Positions 8,910-19,190 of a stretch of 64,000 bases of DNA are shown here, piece by piece. The notes beneath the pieces are model-generated. The model made no database searches. It was given only the letters and a program-made list of their open reading frames with translations, and was not told the DNA's origin. Both the position numbers and the translations under genes were made by a program. The stretch lies in NCBI RefSeq assembly GCF_900129575.1, contig NZ_FQWE01000004.1, positions 186,001-250,000 of the forward strand, given 5' to 3'. Numbering within the stretch: the first letter of the stretch is position 1; each line of letters begins with the position of its first letter. Source of the stretch: Flavobacterium segetis (GTDB lineage: Bacteria > Bacteroidota > Bacteroidia > Flavobacteriales > Flavobacteriaceae).

Positions 8910-9055
8910 TAGCCCAGATAGCAGTGAAAAGCATTTTATAAAGAAAGACTGATTTTGTTGCTATAAAAAAGCGCCCAACGGAAGCTCTTTTTATAGCTTA
9001 CAAAATTGACTTTTATTTGTAAAATCTTGCAACGAATAGCTGGAAATAGCTCCTG
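8910..9055 (-). repeat. Structured intergenic repeat, copy A
   Basis: On the minus strand it runs from AGGAGCTATTTCCAGCTATT to TATCTGGGCTA. Its centre is a hairpin: TATAAAAAGAGC (8984-8995) pairs with GCTTTTTTATA (8962-8972). The conserved core GAGCTTCCGTTGGGCGC lies between. Same family as the repeats at 24819 and 53311. Its GGAGCT end lies about 8 nt before the phhA promoter. Confidence 0.8.
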
Positions 9056-9062
9056 AAATTTG

Positions 9063-9070
9063 TACTTTTG
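9063..9070 (+). promoter_or_regulatory. -7 element of the phhA promoter
   Basis: TACTTTTG fits TAnnTTTG and lies 25 nt before the chosen ATG. It overlaps the upstream TTG at 9068, which argues against that TTG as the start codon. I see no clear -33 TTTG at the usual distance. Confidence 0.55.
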
Positions 9071-9094
9071 TTAAAACACTACAACGTTTTCGAT

Positions 9095-10834
9095 ATGGAC
9101 TCAACGATAGAAAGTAATCCGTTATTAGACCGATTGCCACAGCATTTAAAGCAATTTATTAAACCGCAAGATTATGGTGATTATACTCCTATTAATCAAG
9201 CAGTTTGGCGTTACGTGATGCGTAAAAATGTAAATTACTTAGCAAAAGTAGCACATAGTTCCTACCTGGAAGGTCTTAAAAAAACAGGAATTGAAGTGGA
9301 TAACATTCCTAGCATGTACGGGATGAATAGAATTTTAACGGAAATAGGTTGGGCTGCAGTTGCTGTTGATGGTTTTATACCACCAAATGCTTTTATGGAA
9401 TTCCAAGCCTATAATGTGCTCGTTATTGCTTCGGATATTCGGCAACTTGAACATATAGAATATACTCCAGCACCAGATATTATTCATGAAGGAGCTGGTC
9501 ACGCGCCAATAATTGCTAATCCGGAATATGCTGAATATTTACGTCGTTTTGGCGAAATAGGATGCAAAGCGATCTCTTCTCATAAGGATTACGAAATGTA
9601 TGAAGCCATTAGATTACTTTCAATTTTAAAAGAAGCTGAAAATACTCCGCAAGCTGATATTGATGCTGCTGAAAAAGCAGTTGAAGATTTACAGAACAAT
9701 ATGGGCGAACTTTCTGAAATGGCACAAATTAGGAATTTACACTGGTGGACTGTTGAATACGGATTAATTGGGACGGTAGAAAATCCAAAAATTTATGGTG
9801 CTGGCTTGCTATCATCTATTGGCGAGAGTGCTCATTGCATGACTAAAAATGTAATTAAAATACCTTATGATATTTCGGCGGCAACCCAAAATTTTGATAT
9901 TACAAAATTACAGCCTCAACTTTATGTCACTCCTGATTTTGCTTACCTCAGTTTAATACTAGAGGAATTTGCAAATAAAATGGCACTGCGTACTGGCGGA
10001 TTATCTGGAATAAATAAGTTAATACAATCAAATGCTTTAGGAACTATTGAATTGAGCACAGGAATACAAATTTCGGGTGTTTTCACTAATGTTATTGAAG
10101 CAGAAGGAAAGCCAATTTATATTCAAACTACTGGAAAAACAGCCTTATCTTATAGAGAAAAAGAATTAGTGGGCCATGGTACAGTAAAGCATTTAGACGG
10201 TTTTGGTAGTCCTATTGGAAAACTAAAAGGAATTAATCTTGCTATTGAGGACATGAGTCCACGAGATTTGAATGCCTACTCAATTACCGAAAACCAAACT
10301 GTTACTCTAGAATTCGAAGGCGATATTACCATAAAAGGTGAAATTATAACCGGCAGTAGAAACTTGCACGGCGAGATAATTTTAATCAGTTTTAGAAATT
10401 GTACGGTGACTCACGGTAAAATGATTTTGTTTCAGCCAGAATGGGGTATTTATGATATGGCTGTTGGTAAGAAAGTGATTTCAGCTTTTTCTGGTCCTGC
10501 CGATGCAAAGAGCTTTGATTTGATTTCGCATGTTCCCTCAAGTCAAACTATTAAAGCTAAACAAAGTATTGAACGCAATAATTTAGAGGTTTTATATGAT
10601 ACGGTAAGAAAGATAAGGGAATCAAAAGATAGAAAAACTTCCTTAGCGCCAATTTTTGAAAAATTAAAAGTTGATCATCCCAATGATTGGTTACTCTCAG
10701 TTGAAATTATAGAACTTTTAAAAGAAAGAAACGAATCGGAACTTGTAAAAATGGTAACAGATTATCTTCATGTTTTACAAAATAGACGACCAGAAATAGC
10801 GCATCTAATCAGTGGTGGAATGGATTTAATTTGA
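9095..10834 (+). CDS. phhA: Phenylalanine 4-monooxygenase (aromatic amino acid hydroxylase, long form)
   Basis: 579 aa from ATG 9095. The catalytic domain covers about residues 30-330. The iron ligands are visible: PDIIHEGAGHAP gives His131 and His136, and WWTVEYGLIG gives Glu221. IYGAGLLSSIGESAH is another family signature. It should convert phenylalanine to tyrosine using tetrahydrobiopterin and O2. The partner that recycles the cofactor, pterin carbinolamine dehydratase, is at 31.7 kb. The C-terminal about 250 residues have no counterpart in the 260-300 aa proteobacterial enzymes. The start at 9068 (TTG) is rejected because it falls inside the promoter. Copy A of the intergenic repeat lies immediately upstream. 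Confidence 0.93.
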   Translation: MDSTIESNPLLDRLPQHLKQFIKPQDYGDYTPINQAVWRYVMRKNVNYLAKVAHSSYLEGLKKTGIEVDNIPSMYGMNRILTEIGWAAVAVDGFIPPNAFMEFQAYNVLVIASDIRQLEHIEYTPAPDIIHEGAGHAPIIANPEYAEYLRRFGEIGCKAISSHKDYEMYEAIRLLSILKEAENTPQADIDAAEKAVEDLQNNMGELSEMAQIRNLHWWTVEYGLIGTVENPKIYGAGLLSSIGESAHCMTKNVIKIPYDISAATQNFDITKLQPQLYVTPDFAYLSLILEEFANKMALRTGGLSGINKLIQSNALGTIELSTGIQISGVFTNVIEAEGKPIYIQTTGKTALSYREKELVGHGTVKHLDGFGSPIGKLKGINLAIEDMSPRDLNAYSITENQTVTLEFEGDITIKGEIITGSRNLHGEIILISFRNCTVTHGKMILFQPEWGIYDMAVGKKVISAFSGPADAKSFDLISHVPSSQTIKAKQSIERNNLEVLYDTVRKIRESKDRKTSLAPIFEKLKVDHPNDWLLSVEIIELLKERNESELVKMVTDYLHVLQNRRPEIAHLISGGMDLI

Positions 10835-10885
10835 TTTAAAAGTCAACCACGTATTAATTTAGAGAAAGCTAATGCTACTATAAAT

Positions 10886-10932
10886 AAACCGCAGATTTGC
10901 AGATTTTAAATTAATCTACGAATCTGCGGTTT
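10886..10932. terminator. Bidirectional terminator between convergent genes
   Basis: AAACCGCAGATT (10886-10897) pairs with AATCTGCGGTTT (10921-10932), with further inner pairing. It serves phhA on the plus strand and the DUF4230 gene on the minus strand. Confidence 0.8.
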
Positions 10933-10941
10933 TCTTATTAC

Positions 10942-11562
10942 TTATAATTTGAATTGCTGTCCAAATTCTTTCTCGCTTTCAATAACTTTTCCATCATATT
11001 TCAAAGTCCATCCTAATTGGCTTGTAGTAATTAGCAATTTAGATAACTCGCTTATTAGTCTATTTTGAGCATTCGTTTTTAAAGATGACTTTTCAATTTT
11101 TTTTGCCAAATTTGCCTTTACTGATTTATTAATTTTATTGTAATCCTCGCCAGTAAATGGATTTAACTTGCTTTGCTCCACATCATAAAACTGAATGTCA
11201 GGACTAATTTTCACTTCGGCTTTAGGAATACTCACAATCGTAATTATTTTATTAATAGAATCAATGTCATATTTCATTAAGTGTAAATCGTATGCTACCG
11301 TAACATCAGCATTGACAACAACCAATGCTTTTTTTTCAAAAGAAAGCATATCCAGCAGATATTTCTGCTGATTTTTATATGTAATTACCTCTGAGAAATG
11401 TCCTTCAGTAACTATTAGTTTACCTACGTTTAAAATTTGTTGCTGTATTAATCCTGTACTGTCAATAGTTGTTGAGTCATCCTCTTTCTTAAACTCACAA
11501 TATTTAAATAATAAAAATATTGAACCTATAATTCCTAATCCTAGTAGTATTCTTTTAATCAT
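10942..11562 (-). CDS. DUF4230 domain membrane-anchored protein
   Basis: 206 aa with one N-terminal membrane anchor (about residues 4-21) and an extracytoplasmic domain. The pattern ILNVGKLIVTEGHFSEVITYK, ALVVVNADVTVAYDL and VSIPKAEVKISPDIQFYDVEQS is that of DUF4230, a family of unknown function seen in Bacteroidota and Firmicutes. It is separated from the GSCFA gene by only two bases, so the two form an operon. I infer an envelope role from topology, nothing more specific. Confidence 0.85.
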   Translation of the reverse strand: MIKRILLGLGIIGSIFLLFKYCEFKKEDDSTTIDSTGLIQQQILNVGKLIVTEGHFSEVITYKNQQKYLLDMLSFEKKALVVVNADVTVAYDLHLMKYDIDSINKIITIVSIPKAEVKISPDIQFYDVEQSKLNPFTGEDYNKINKSVKANLAKKIEKSSLKTNAQNRLISELSKLLITTSQLGWTLKYDGKVIESEKEFGQQFKL

Positions 11563-11564
11563 AA

Positions 11565-12515
11565 TTAAAATTTCATGAATGAATATTGATTCTCTAATTT
11601 AGTTATTTTTTCCTTCAATTTAGTTACAAAATTCTTATGACTCTCTGAATCTGGAGTGAAAGATTTGTGTGCCAATCCTTTCTGAATATTTTCCACTTCA
11701 TTTATTACATGATAACTAGATTCAGAAATCATCGTTTGTTTAAATCGTTCCCAAATATAATCTATTGCCACTTTATTAGGATGTAACATATCTTCAGCAT
11801 AGAATCGATAATCACGAAGTTCATCCATCATGATTTCATAGGAAGGAAAGTAATTTATAGTAGAAAGTCTACGATCTAAAGTCTCATGTATCGCGCTAAT
11901 TATATTGGCTTTGCTTCTTTGGTTTTCTACAAAACCATCTTTGATATGTCGTACCGGTGAAACCGTAAAAATAATAGTACATACAGGATTTAGCGAATGA
12001 ATTAATTGTAATGTAGTGGCAATACTTTTTTCTATTTCCTCAACAGATAGCAATTCCTTATTGAACGTGTTTTGTGGTACCTTATGGCAGTTCGCCACTA
12101 TACAATTACTTTCTATGTCACGATAGATCCACGAAGTTCCATAAGTGATAATTAAATGTGTTGCTTCAACTATTTGCTGATTTATTGATTTAATTACTGT
12201 GTTTAATGTTGCTAAAAGATCATCTTTACTAGAATTACTCAAATCAGAATGCGCATCAAAACAATGCCATCGTTCATTGTAAAAAAAAATATCATCATCA
12301 GTGAATTGCTTTTTGGCAATAGCAAAACTCAACATTTTTTCAATCGCCAGAGGATGAAATAAAATACCAAACGGATTACAGGTATTTTGAAATTTAAAAT
12401 AATTTAATTTTTCCGCCATATTAACTGCAAAGCAAGATCCTATTGATATTATTTTAGAATCGTAATCGATCGGTGAAATACTTTTGCTAATTGGGATTTG
12501 AGTTCTGAATTCCAT
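11565..12515 (-). CDS. GSCFA domain protein (SGNH-hydrolase-like)
   Basis: 316 aa. The family-defining motif is visible as SKIISIGSCFAVNMAEKL at about residues 22-39, with NPFGILFHP, THLIITYGTSWIYRD, FTVSPVRHIKDGF and the C-terminal EDMLHPNKVAIDYIWERF block carrying the putative catalytic His. GSCFA proteins are thought to be related to SGNH/GDSL esterases, but substrates are unknown. It is cytoplasmic (no signal). It is the first gene of a two-gene unit with the DUF4230 protein. Confidence 0.9.
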   Translation of the reverse strand: MEFRTQIPISKSISPIDYDSKIISIGSCFAVNMAEKLNYFKFQNTCNPFGILFHPLAIEKMLSFAIAKKQFTDDDIFFYNERWHCFDAHSDLSNSSKDDLLATLNTVIKSINQQIVEATHLIITYGTSWIYRDIESNCIVANCHKVPQNTFNKELLSVEEIEKSIATTLQLIHSLNPVCTIIFTVSPVRHIKDGFVENQRSKANIISAIHETLDRRLSTINYFPSYEIMMDELRDYRFYAEDMLHPNKVAIDYIWERFKQTMISESSYHVINEVENIQKGLAHKSFTPDSESHKNFVTKLKEKITKLENQYSFMKF

Positions 12516-12657
12516 TTTATACTATTTACTGCAAATCTCAACCATTTAGAACAAATAAATCTAATTTTAAAAAAGAGAATTTAAAGTTATAATAGAAATA
12601 GTAAACACTTTCCGTAGAAATGAAGAAAGGGAATTTTATATCCGGTTGAACTTTTTT

Positions 12658-13428
12658 TTAATAAAAATACTCTGTCTTTAGATTTCCAAAACCATCAAAA
12701 TTCCTATCGGAAATTTGTTCTTTTGGATAATTATCTGAATCATATTTAATGGTATTAAAGTATGACTTCGCCGAGGAGATAACTTTATCGTCCTTCATTG
12801 TTGTATTTACTTCAGTACTTATTATACTATTGTTCGCAGAGATAACTTGATAGTGATCAAGTAATTTTTTAAATCCTTTTATGTTATAAATTGGATTGTT
12901 TTGAGCATCATAATCATAGCTTATCTCACTTTCAGTTATGGTACCCGCAACTGTATTATCATAAACTCTTTCATCTTTACTAAAATTATCATTTTCTAAA
13001 TATAAGACGCCATGATATTCTTTTTGTTCACTCCTATTCCTTATTAGTAAAAATTTTTGGTAAGTCACCGTGTTATTTTCATTGTGAGTATACTTTATTT
13101 TAAATTTATCGAGTGATTCAGAACGAATTAATTTTCCCAAGTTGTAGGTGTAATCAACTGTCTCAGTACTTTTATTAGATTTATCAAAAATAATTTTCCT
13201 TACAATTAGGCCCTCTTCATATTGAAAATCAATGTGGAAATTCTTGTTATCAGTAGTTTTAATTTCATTACCAACGTATGTGAAGATTGTGGTTGTACCA
13301 GTACCATTTGCATTAGTTGTGACCATTTTTGCAACCAACTTCGGCTTTTCGATACTATCATTTGAACATGAATAGAACGAAAATACGCTAAATAAAAAAA
13401 TGCTAAATAATTGATTGATTTTTTTCAT
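12658..13428 (-). CDS. YD-repeat-like lipoprotein of unknown function
   Basis: 256 aa from the ATG at 13428; the longer frame upstream is rejected because MKKINQLFSIFLFSVFS is a clean lipoprotein signal ending FYSC (Cys21). The rest consists of short beta-rich units such as FQYEEGLIVRKII, VDYTYNLGKLIRSE and ISYDYDAQNNPIYN, spaced like degenerate YD/RHS-type repeats. Many Bacteroidota lipoproteins of this build exist without known function. It is single, with no obvious partner. Confidence 0.75.
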   Translation of the reverse strand: MKKINQLFSIFLFSVFSFYSCSNDSIEKPKLVAKMVTTNANGTGTTTIFTYVGNEIKTTDNKNFHIDFQYEEGLIVRKIIFDKSNKSTETVDYTYNLGKLIRSESLDKFKIKYTHNENNTVTYQKFLLIRNRSEQKEYHGVLYLENDNFSKDERVYDNTVAGTITESEISYDYDAQNNPIYNIKGFKKLLDHYQVISANNSIISTEVNTTMKDDKVISSAKSYFNTIKYDSDNYPKEQISDRNFDGFGNLKTEYFY

Positions 13429-13637
13429 AACAGTTGATTGATTTTTACATAAATCATTACTTTTCGAGCACCGCAGAATTATTATTTTATCAATATAATA
13501 GCAATAATCATCGGTGTAATACATAAAATTCAAATACAATACGTCTTTAACAACTTTTTCTTCAGAATATTACGTCTTAATTATTGGTGTAAATCATTCT
13601 ACAACTATTGTTTAAGAATAACAATTAGTAACTAAAA

Positions 13638-16283
13638 TTATTTTACATACTCAATCGCTTTTTCAAGAGCTTCTGAAATACCATTTAAGTTTTTACCTCC
13701 AGCTGTTGCAAAGAAAGCTTGTCCGCCGCCGCCGCCTTGAATAAATTTACCCAATTCCCGAACGACTTGTCCCGCATTCAGATTTTTTTCAGCAACCAAT
13801 TCTTTAGAAATATAACAAGTTAACATTGGTTTATCTCCCGAAACATCAGTATTTACTGTAGCCAAAACTAAAAATAAATTATCTCCTAAATTACCTAATT
13901 CATACGCTAAATCTTTTGCTCCTTCTGGGCTCAAATCTACTTGTTTTGCCAAAAATCGAACACTATTAATTTCCTGAATTTCAGTAGTCAGACTCACTTT
14001 CAAATTTTTAACTTTATCTTTAATCAAAGCCTCAATTTGCTTAGAAAGTTTAATGTTTTCCTCCTGTATTGAGTGTACAGCTTTCAAAACATCTTGAGGG
14101 TTTTTCAATGCTAATTTTACGTCATTCAATGTGCTTTCATAAGATGCAAAATGTGCTTTCACGGCATCGCTTGTTATTGCTTCAATTCTACGTATACCCG
14201 CTGCCACAGCTCCTTCAGAAACAATTTTAAAGTGCCAAATATCGGCAGTATTTTTTACGTGAATTCCTCCACATAACTCCATGCTTTCACCAAATTTAAT
14301 TGCGCGAACTGAATCACCATATTTCTCGCCAAATAGCGCCATTGCTCCTTCTTGTACAGCTTGAGCAAAAGGGATATCTCTCCTTTCAATAAGTGGTAAT
14401 TGCTCTTGAATTCTTGTATTCACAAAATCTTCAACATGTTGCAATTCGATTTCTGTTAATTTAGCAAAATGAGAGAAGTCAAATCGTAAATATTTAGGAT
14501 TTACCAATGATCCTTTTTGTTCTACATGTGTTCCTAAAACACTTCTTAATGCTTGATGCATAAGGTGTGTCGCAGAATGATTGCTTGAAGTTAACGCTAA
14601 TAAATCGCTATCTACTTTGGCAATAAATTTAGCATTTAGATTTTCCGGCAATTGTTTTGCAAAATGCAAAATCAAGTTATTTTCTTTTTTAGTATCAATG
14701 ATTTCGATAGTTTCATTCGCTGAAACCAAAACACCTCGATCTCCCACTTGTCCGCCACCTTCTGGATAAAATGGTGTATTATCTAAAACAATTTGGTATA
14801 AAATACCGTCTTTTTTACTATCTATTTTACGAATACGAGTGATTTTAACCTCATTTTCTGATTTGTCATATCCTACAAATGTTTCTTCAGAACCAGGAAT
14901 TAAAACAGACCAATCTTCAGTTGAAACCTCAGATGCGGCACGCGAACGATTCTTTTGTTCTTGCATGGCTACAGCAAAACCAGCTTCATCAAGTTCTAAT
15001 CCTTTTTCTCGGAGAATAAGAGCTGTTAAATCGATTGGAAATCCAAATGTATCGTACAGCTCAAATGCTTTTGTTCCTGCTACTATTTTCCCTTTTTCGT
15101 CGTTTATAACTTTGTCCAGCAACTGCAATCCTTGATCTAAAGTTCTTAGAAAAGATGCTTCTTCCTCCCGAATCACATTAGTAACCAATTGTTGTTGGGA
15201 TTTAATTTCTGGAAAAAACGCTCCCATTTGGTTGGCTAAAACAGCAACTAATTGATGAACAAAAGGCTCTTTAGTATTCAAAAACGTAAATCCGTAACGG
15301 ATGGCACGACGCAATATTCTTCTAATCACATATCCAGCTCCCGTATTAGATGGTAATTGTCCGTCAGCAATTGCAAACGCAACCGCGCGAACGTGATCAA
15401 CCACTACCCGCATTGCAATATTAATTTTCTCCTCAGCTGCGCTTGAAGTGACATTATTATTTACATATTTAAATTCTGTAATTTGCTCTAACTTTTCTAT
15501 AAGTGGTGTAAAAACATCGGTATCATAGTTAGATGTTTTTCCTTGTAAAGCCATACACAAACGTTCGAATCCCATTCCAGTGTCTACATGCTTAGCAGGT
15601 AATTTTTCTAGTGAACCATCTGCCTTACGGTTAAATTCCATAAACACGTTATTCCAAATTTCAACTACTTGTGGATGATCATTGTTCACTAAACTTTTTC
15701 CTGAAACTGCATTTTTTTCTACTTGATTGCGTAAATCAACATGAATTTCAGAACAGGGACCACAAGGACCTTGATCACCCATTTCCCAAAAGTTATCTTT
15801 TTTGTTTCCAAGAATGATTCGGTCTTCATCAATCAATCCCTTCCAGATATCCCATGCTTCTTGATCAAAAGGGACATTTTCCTCGACACTTCCCTCAAAA
15901 ACAGAAACATAAAGATTTTCTTTTGGAATTTTATATACTTCTGTAAGAAGTTCCCAAGCCCAATTGATAGCCTCTTTTTTAAAATAATTTCCAAAAGACC
16001 AGTTACCTAGCATTTCGAACATTGTATGGTGATAGGTATCAAAACCAACATCTTCAAGATCGTTGTGCTTTCCTGAAACACGAAGACATTTTTGCGTATC
16101 AGCTATTCGATTACTTTTGGGCGTTGCGTTTCCTAGAAAATATTCTTTAAATTGCGCCATTCCTGAATTGTTAAACATCAACGTGGGATCGTCCTTGAGA
16201 ACTATAGGAGCGGAAGGAACAATTAGATGTCCCTTTGATTCGAAAAAATCTAAAAAATGTTTACGTACGTCTTGTGATTTCAT
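13638..16283 (-). CDS. alaS: Alanine--tRNA ligase
   Basis: 881 aa from the ATG at 16283 ([19 protein letters not shown] is the canonical start; the in-frame ATG eight codons upstream is less likely). Aminoacylation domain first: [25 protein letters not shown], the [11 protein letters not shown] block and [11 protein letters not shown]. The editing domain follows with [12 protein letters not shown] and [12 protein letters not shown], giving the HxxxH and CxxxH zinc/editing residues. The C-terminal DHHA1 part carries the glycine-rich [14 protein letters not shown]. It charges tRNA-Ala and clears mischarged serine and glycine. All expected domains are intact. It is transcribed alone and divergently from the M23 peptidase gene. 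Confidence 0.97.
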   Translation of the reverse strand: MKSQDVRKHFLDFFESKGHLIVPSAPIVLKDDPTLMFNNSGMAQFKEYFLGNATPKSNRIADTQKCLRVSGKHNDLEDVGFDTYHHTMFEMLGNWSFGNYFKKEAINWAWELLTEVYKIPKENLYVSVFEGSVEENVPFDQEAWDIWKGLIDEDRIILGNKKDNFWEMGDQGPCGPCSEIHVDLRNQVEKNAVSGKSLVNNDHPQVVEIWNNVFMEFNRKADGSLEKLPAKHVDTGMGFERLCMALQGKTSNYDTDVFTPLIEKLEQITEFKYVNNNVTSSAAEEKINIAMRVVVDHVRAVAFAIADGQLPSNTGAGYVIRRILRRAIRYGFTFLNTKEPFVHQLVAVLANQMGAFFPEIKSQQQLVTNVIREEEASFLRTLDQGLQLLDKVINDEKGKIVAGTKAFELYDTFGFPIDLTALILREKGLELDEAGFAVAMQEQKNRSRAASEVSTEDWSVLIPGSEETFVGYDKSENEVKITRIRKIDSKKDGILYQIVLDNTPFYPEGGGQVGDRGVLVSANETIEIIDTKKENNLILHFAKQLPENLNAKFIAKVDSDLLALTSSNHSATHLMHQALRSVLGTHVEQKGSLVNPKYLRFDFSHFAKLTEIELQHVEDFVNTRIQEQLPLIERRDIPFAQAVQEGAMALFGEKYGDSVRAIKFGESMELCGGIHVKNTADIWHFKIVSEGAVAAGIRRIEAITSDAVKAHFASYESTLNDVKLALKNPQDVLKAVHSIQEENIKLSKQIEALIKDKVKNLKVSLTTEIQEINSVRFLAKQVDLSPEGAKDLAYELGNLGDNLFLVLATVNTDVSGDKPMLTCYISKELVAEKNLNAGQVVRELGKFIQGGGGGQAFFATAGGKNLNGISEALEKAIEYVK

Positions 16284-16626
16284 ATTTTTAAAAAGAAAAT
16301 TATTCAATATGATAATTAGAAAGTTAGAAAATGCATAAATGTTATAACTTTCTAATTATCTATTTTTTTTGCCTCAGATAAAAGTAATAAGCTTAAAAGT
16401 TTTAAAATCAATTTATATTCAACTTTGACAGAGACCGAAAAATCCAGATAGCTTGTGGGAATACTGGCTAATACGAATAAAGATTTTAAAACGAAAACTT
16501 ACAACGAATACCTAAATAGGCACATTATTATATATATTTATAAAAAAAGCGTATTACAAATGAAACATTTCTTAAATTTGTTCTCCTACGATTTTTACAT
16601 TGTGCAAAAATAGGGTATTTTAAAAT
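16284..16626. other. Divergent intergenic region alaS / M23 peptidase
   Basis: About 340 nt of AT-rich sequence between divergent genes, presumably with both promoters. I cannot fix either with confidence. An open frame antisense to the alaS start is regarded as a shadow. No hairpin or repeat stands out. Confidence 0.4.
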
Positions 16627-17604
16627 ATGTCGAAAGTAAAATATTATTACGATTCTGAAAATCTTGCTTATCGAAAAATTAAAACACGAAAAAGAAAAAA
16701 ATTCGGTGTTGTTGTTTTGTTTTTATTGGCATCTGCATTATTTGGTTTATTAAGTTTTGTTATTTTATTAAACACACCTTATTTTGAAACCCCTAAGGAC
16801 AGACTTCAAGCAAGAGAGATTGAGAATTTAAAATTAAATTATGCCATTTTAAATAAAAAAATGGATCAGGTAAATGGCGTTGTAAATGCTATAGAGGACA
16901 GAGACAATAATTTATATCGTGTTTATTTCAATAAAACTGCTATTCCAGATTCAACACGCAAAGCAGGCTTACCTGGAGTAGACCGCTATAAGATCTTAGA
17001 AGGATATGACAATTCACAATTAGTTACAAACACTGCTAAAAGAATGGATATCCTAACAAAAGAATTGGTAATTCAGTCAAAATCATTGGATGACATTTTA
17101 AAATTAGCAGCTGCCAAAAGCGATTTTTTAGCTGCCATTCCGGCCATTCAACCTGTTCGAAACGAAAATTTAAAACACATGGCGTCTGGTTTTGGGTATA
17201 GAACAGACCCGTTTACAAAAGTAAGGAAAATGCATGAAGGAATGGATTTTACAGCAAAAACAGGTACTCCTATTTACGCAACTGGCGACGGCGTGGTAAC
17301 TAGAGCAGATAATTCGGCCTCAGGATATGGAAATCACATCGTGATTCGGCACGGATTTGGATACGAAACCTTGTATGCGCATTTAAGCAAATACAAGTCG
17401 CGAGCAGGTCAACGTGTTAAAAGAGGGGACATTATAGGATTCGTAGGAAGTACTGGTCGCTCTGAGGCTCCACACTTACATTACGAAGTACATAAAGATG
17501 GGAAAGTAGTAAATCCGCTTAACTTTTATTACGGAAACATATCAGCTGCTGAATATGTTGCGATAGCTCATTTAGCAAATCAGGAAAACCAATCATTAGA
17601 TTAA
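16627..17604 (+). CDS. M23 family peptidoglycan endopeptidase, membrane anchored
   Basis: 325 aa: a basic cytoplasmic N-terminus (RKIKTRKRKKFG), one membrane helix at about 27-49, a coiled region, then the M23 (LytM/peptidase) domain from about residue 180. The zinc residues are visible: His203 and Asp207 in MHEGMDF, His283 and His285 in PHLHYEV. It is therefore predicted to be an active peptidoglycan endopeptidase on the periplasmic side, cutting cross-links during growth. The MerR-type gene follows 75 nt later on the same strand. Confidence 0.93.
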   Translation: MSKVKYYYDSENLAYRKIKTRKRKKFGVVVLFLLASALFGLLSFVILLNTPYFETPKDRLQAREIENLKLNYAILNKKMDQVNGVVNAIEDRDNNLYRVYFNKTAIPDSTRKAGLPGVDRYKILEGYDNSQLVTNTAKRMDILTKELVIQSKSLDDILKLAAAKSDFLAAIPAIQPVRNENLKHMASGFGYRTDPFTKVRKMHEGMDFTAKTGTPIYATGDGVVTRADNSASGYGNHIVIRHGFGYETLYAHLSKYKSRAGQRVKRGDIIGFVGSTGRSEAPHLHYEVHKDGKVVNPLNFYYGNISAAEYVAIAHLANQENQSLD

Positions 17605-17679
17605 TGAGAGGAGCTTTTTATAAAGCGAAATCAATTAATTAAAGACAATTGTTCAATAAAAAAGACAAAATAGAGTACA

Positions 17680-18012
17680 ATGCATATTGAACTTTCAAAA
17701 GATAAAAGATATTTTAGTATTGGCGAAGTGGCTAAAGCATTTGATGTAAACGCATCTTTAATTCGTTTTTGGGATAGTGAATTTGATATCCTAAAGCCTA
17801 AAAAAAATGCGAAAGGTAATAGATTATTTACACCAGATGATATTACTAATTTGCAATTAATTTATCATTTAGTGAAAGAAAGAGGTTTTACACTCGAAGG
17901 TGCAAAAACACACTTAAAAGAGGGTCAAAAAAAGACTTTGGATAAATTTGATATTATTCGAAAACTAGAATTAATACGAATACAATTAACTAATATTAAA
18001 AATGAATTGTAG
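17680..18012 (+). CDS. MerR-family transcriptional regulator (short)
   Basis: 110 aa. YFSIGEVAKAFDVNASLIRFWDSEF is the winged helix-turn-helix of MerR proteins, and FTPDDITNLQLIYHLVKERGFTLEGAK completes the DNA-binding domain. Only a short dimerisation helix follows and no effector domain or metal-binding cysteines are present, so a signal cannot be named. It lies between the M23 peptidase and LemA, on the same strand with 75- and 58-nt gaps; this gene order hints at an envelope-related operon. Confidence 0.9.
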   Translation: MHIELSKDKRYFSIGEVAKAFDVNASLIRFWDSEFDILKPKKNAKGNRLFTPDDITNLQLIYHLVKERGFTLEGAKTHLKEGQKKTLDKFDIIRKLELIRIQLTNIKNEL

Positions 18013-18070
18013 TAGAAAGGAAAACATTAAACTAAATAAACACTAATATTAAACTTAAAATTATACAAAC

Positions 18071-18658
18071 ATGAAAAGATTTTTGCCTTGGATTATTGGA
18101 GCTGTTGTTATTTTTGCACTTTACAGCTTTTTTAAAGGAATTAACAATACGGCGGTTGTTTTAAATCAAAATGTTGAACAATCTTGGGGTGATGTTCAAA
18201 CTGCTTACCAAAGAAGGAATGACTTAATTGGCAACTTAGTAAACACTGTTAAAGGAGCTGCGGAATTTGAAAAAAGCACATTAACAGCTGTAATTGAAGC
18301 TCGTTCAAAAGCCACTTCTGTAAGAATTGATCCTACAAATATTACTGCAGAGCAGTTACAAGAGTTTAATAAAGCGCAAAGCGGAGTTAGCAGTTCTTTA
18401 TCAAGATTACTAGTGACTGTGGAAGCTTATCCTGATTTGAAAGCAAATCAAAACTTCTTGAAGCTTCAAGATGAATTAGCAAGCACTGAAAATCAAATTT
18501 TAACTGCTCGCACGCGCTTTAATGAAGCTGTAAAACCGTACAACTCTCATATTAAAACGTTTCCAAATAGCTTATTCGCGGGAGTTTTTGGATTCAAAGA
18601 AAAAGTGTATTTCTCAGCCGTTGATGGTGCAGACAGACCTGTTGAAGTGAAATTTTAA
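18071..18658 (+). CDS. lemA: LemA family membrane protein
   Basis: 195 aa, the usual LemA length. One membrane helix (about residues 5-22) is followed by the coiled LemA domain, with NQNVEQSWGDVQTAYQRRNDLIGNLVNTVKGAA, VTVEAYPDLKANQNFLKLQDEL and ENQILTARTRFNEAVKPYN. The function of LemA is not settled; it is often encoded next to TPM-domain proteins, and here two follow directly. Confidence 0.94.
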   Translation: MKRFLPWIIGAVVIFALYSFFKGINNTAVVLNQNVEQSWGDVQTAYQRRNDLIGNLVNTVKGAAEFEKSTLTAVIEARSKATSVRIDPTNITAEQLQEFNKAQSGVSSSLSRLLVTVEAYPDLKANQNFLKLQDELASTENQILTARTRFNEAVKPYNSHIKTFPNSLFAGVFGFKEKVYFSAVDGADRPVEVKF

Positions 18659-18752
18659 AAAACGATTTCAAATTTTTGATTAACGATTTTTGACTACAGA
18701 ACAAATATTTCTGAAATTAATAATCGTTAATTTTCATTTATAAATTATTCAA

Positions 18753-19190
18753 ATGTCAAAAGTAGAAGATTTTTTAACTAAAGAAGAAGAACAAGAAATT
18801 GTTGAAGCTATCCGTAAAGCGGAGAAAAACACATCAGGCGAGATAAGAGTTCACCTAGAAAAAAGAACTTCTATGGATGCCTACGATCGCGCCATGGAAG
18901 TTTTTAACGATCTTAAAATGGATGCAACTGAGCTTCAAAATGGTGTCCTAATTTACTTGGCTGTTGAAGATCGTAATTTTGTTATCTGCGGAGACAAAGG
19001 AATTAATGATGTAGTTGATGATGATTTTTGGAATTCTACACGAGATATTATGGTTTCACACTTTAAAAGTGGCAATTTCAAACAAGGACTTGTTGATGGA
19101 ATTACAAAAGCAGGAGAACAATTACAAAAGTATTTCCCCTATTTAAAAGATGATACAAATGAATTATCAAACGAAATATCAAAAGGATAA
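18753..19190 (+). CDS. TPM-domain protein, soluble
   Basis: 145 aa consisting of little but a TPM (TLP18.3/Psb32/MOLO-1) domain: IRKAEKNTSGEIRVHLEKR, NGVLIYLAVEDRNFVICGDKGIND and DGITKAGEQLQKYFP. No signal peptide or membrane helix is evident, so it may be cytoplasmic or held to the membrane by LemA. It overlaps the next TPM gene by one base (TAATG), which implies coupled translation. Role unknown. Confidence 0.9.
   Translation: MSKVEDFLTKEEEQEIVEAIRKAEKNTSGEIRVHLEKRTSMDAYDRAMEVFNDLKMDATELQNGVLIYLAVEDRNFVICGDKGINDVVDDDFWNSTRDIMVSHFKSGNFKQGLVDGITKAGEQLQKYFPYLKDDTNELSNEISKG

Noticed and set aside
9068..9094. TTG start giving a longer PhhA
   Set aside because: It overlaps the TACTTTTG -7 box; the ATG at 9095 gives the usual protein start.
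14581..15135. Open frames on the plus strand within alaS
   Set aside because: Shadows of the alaS codons on the opposite strand without start signals.
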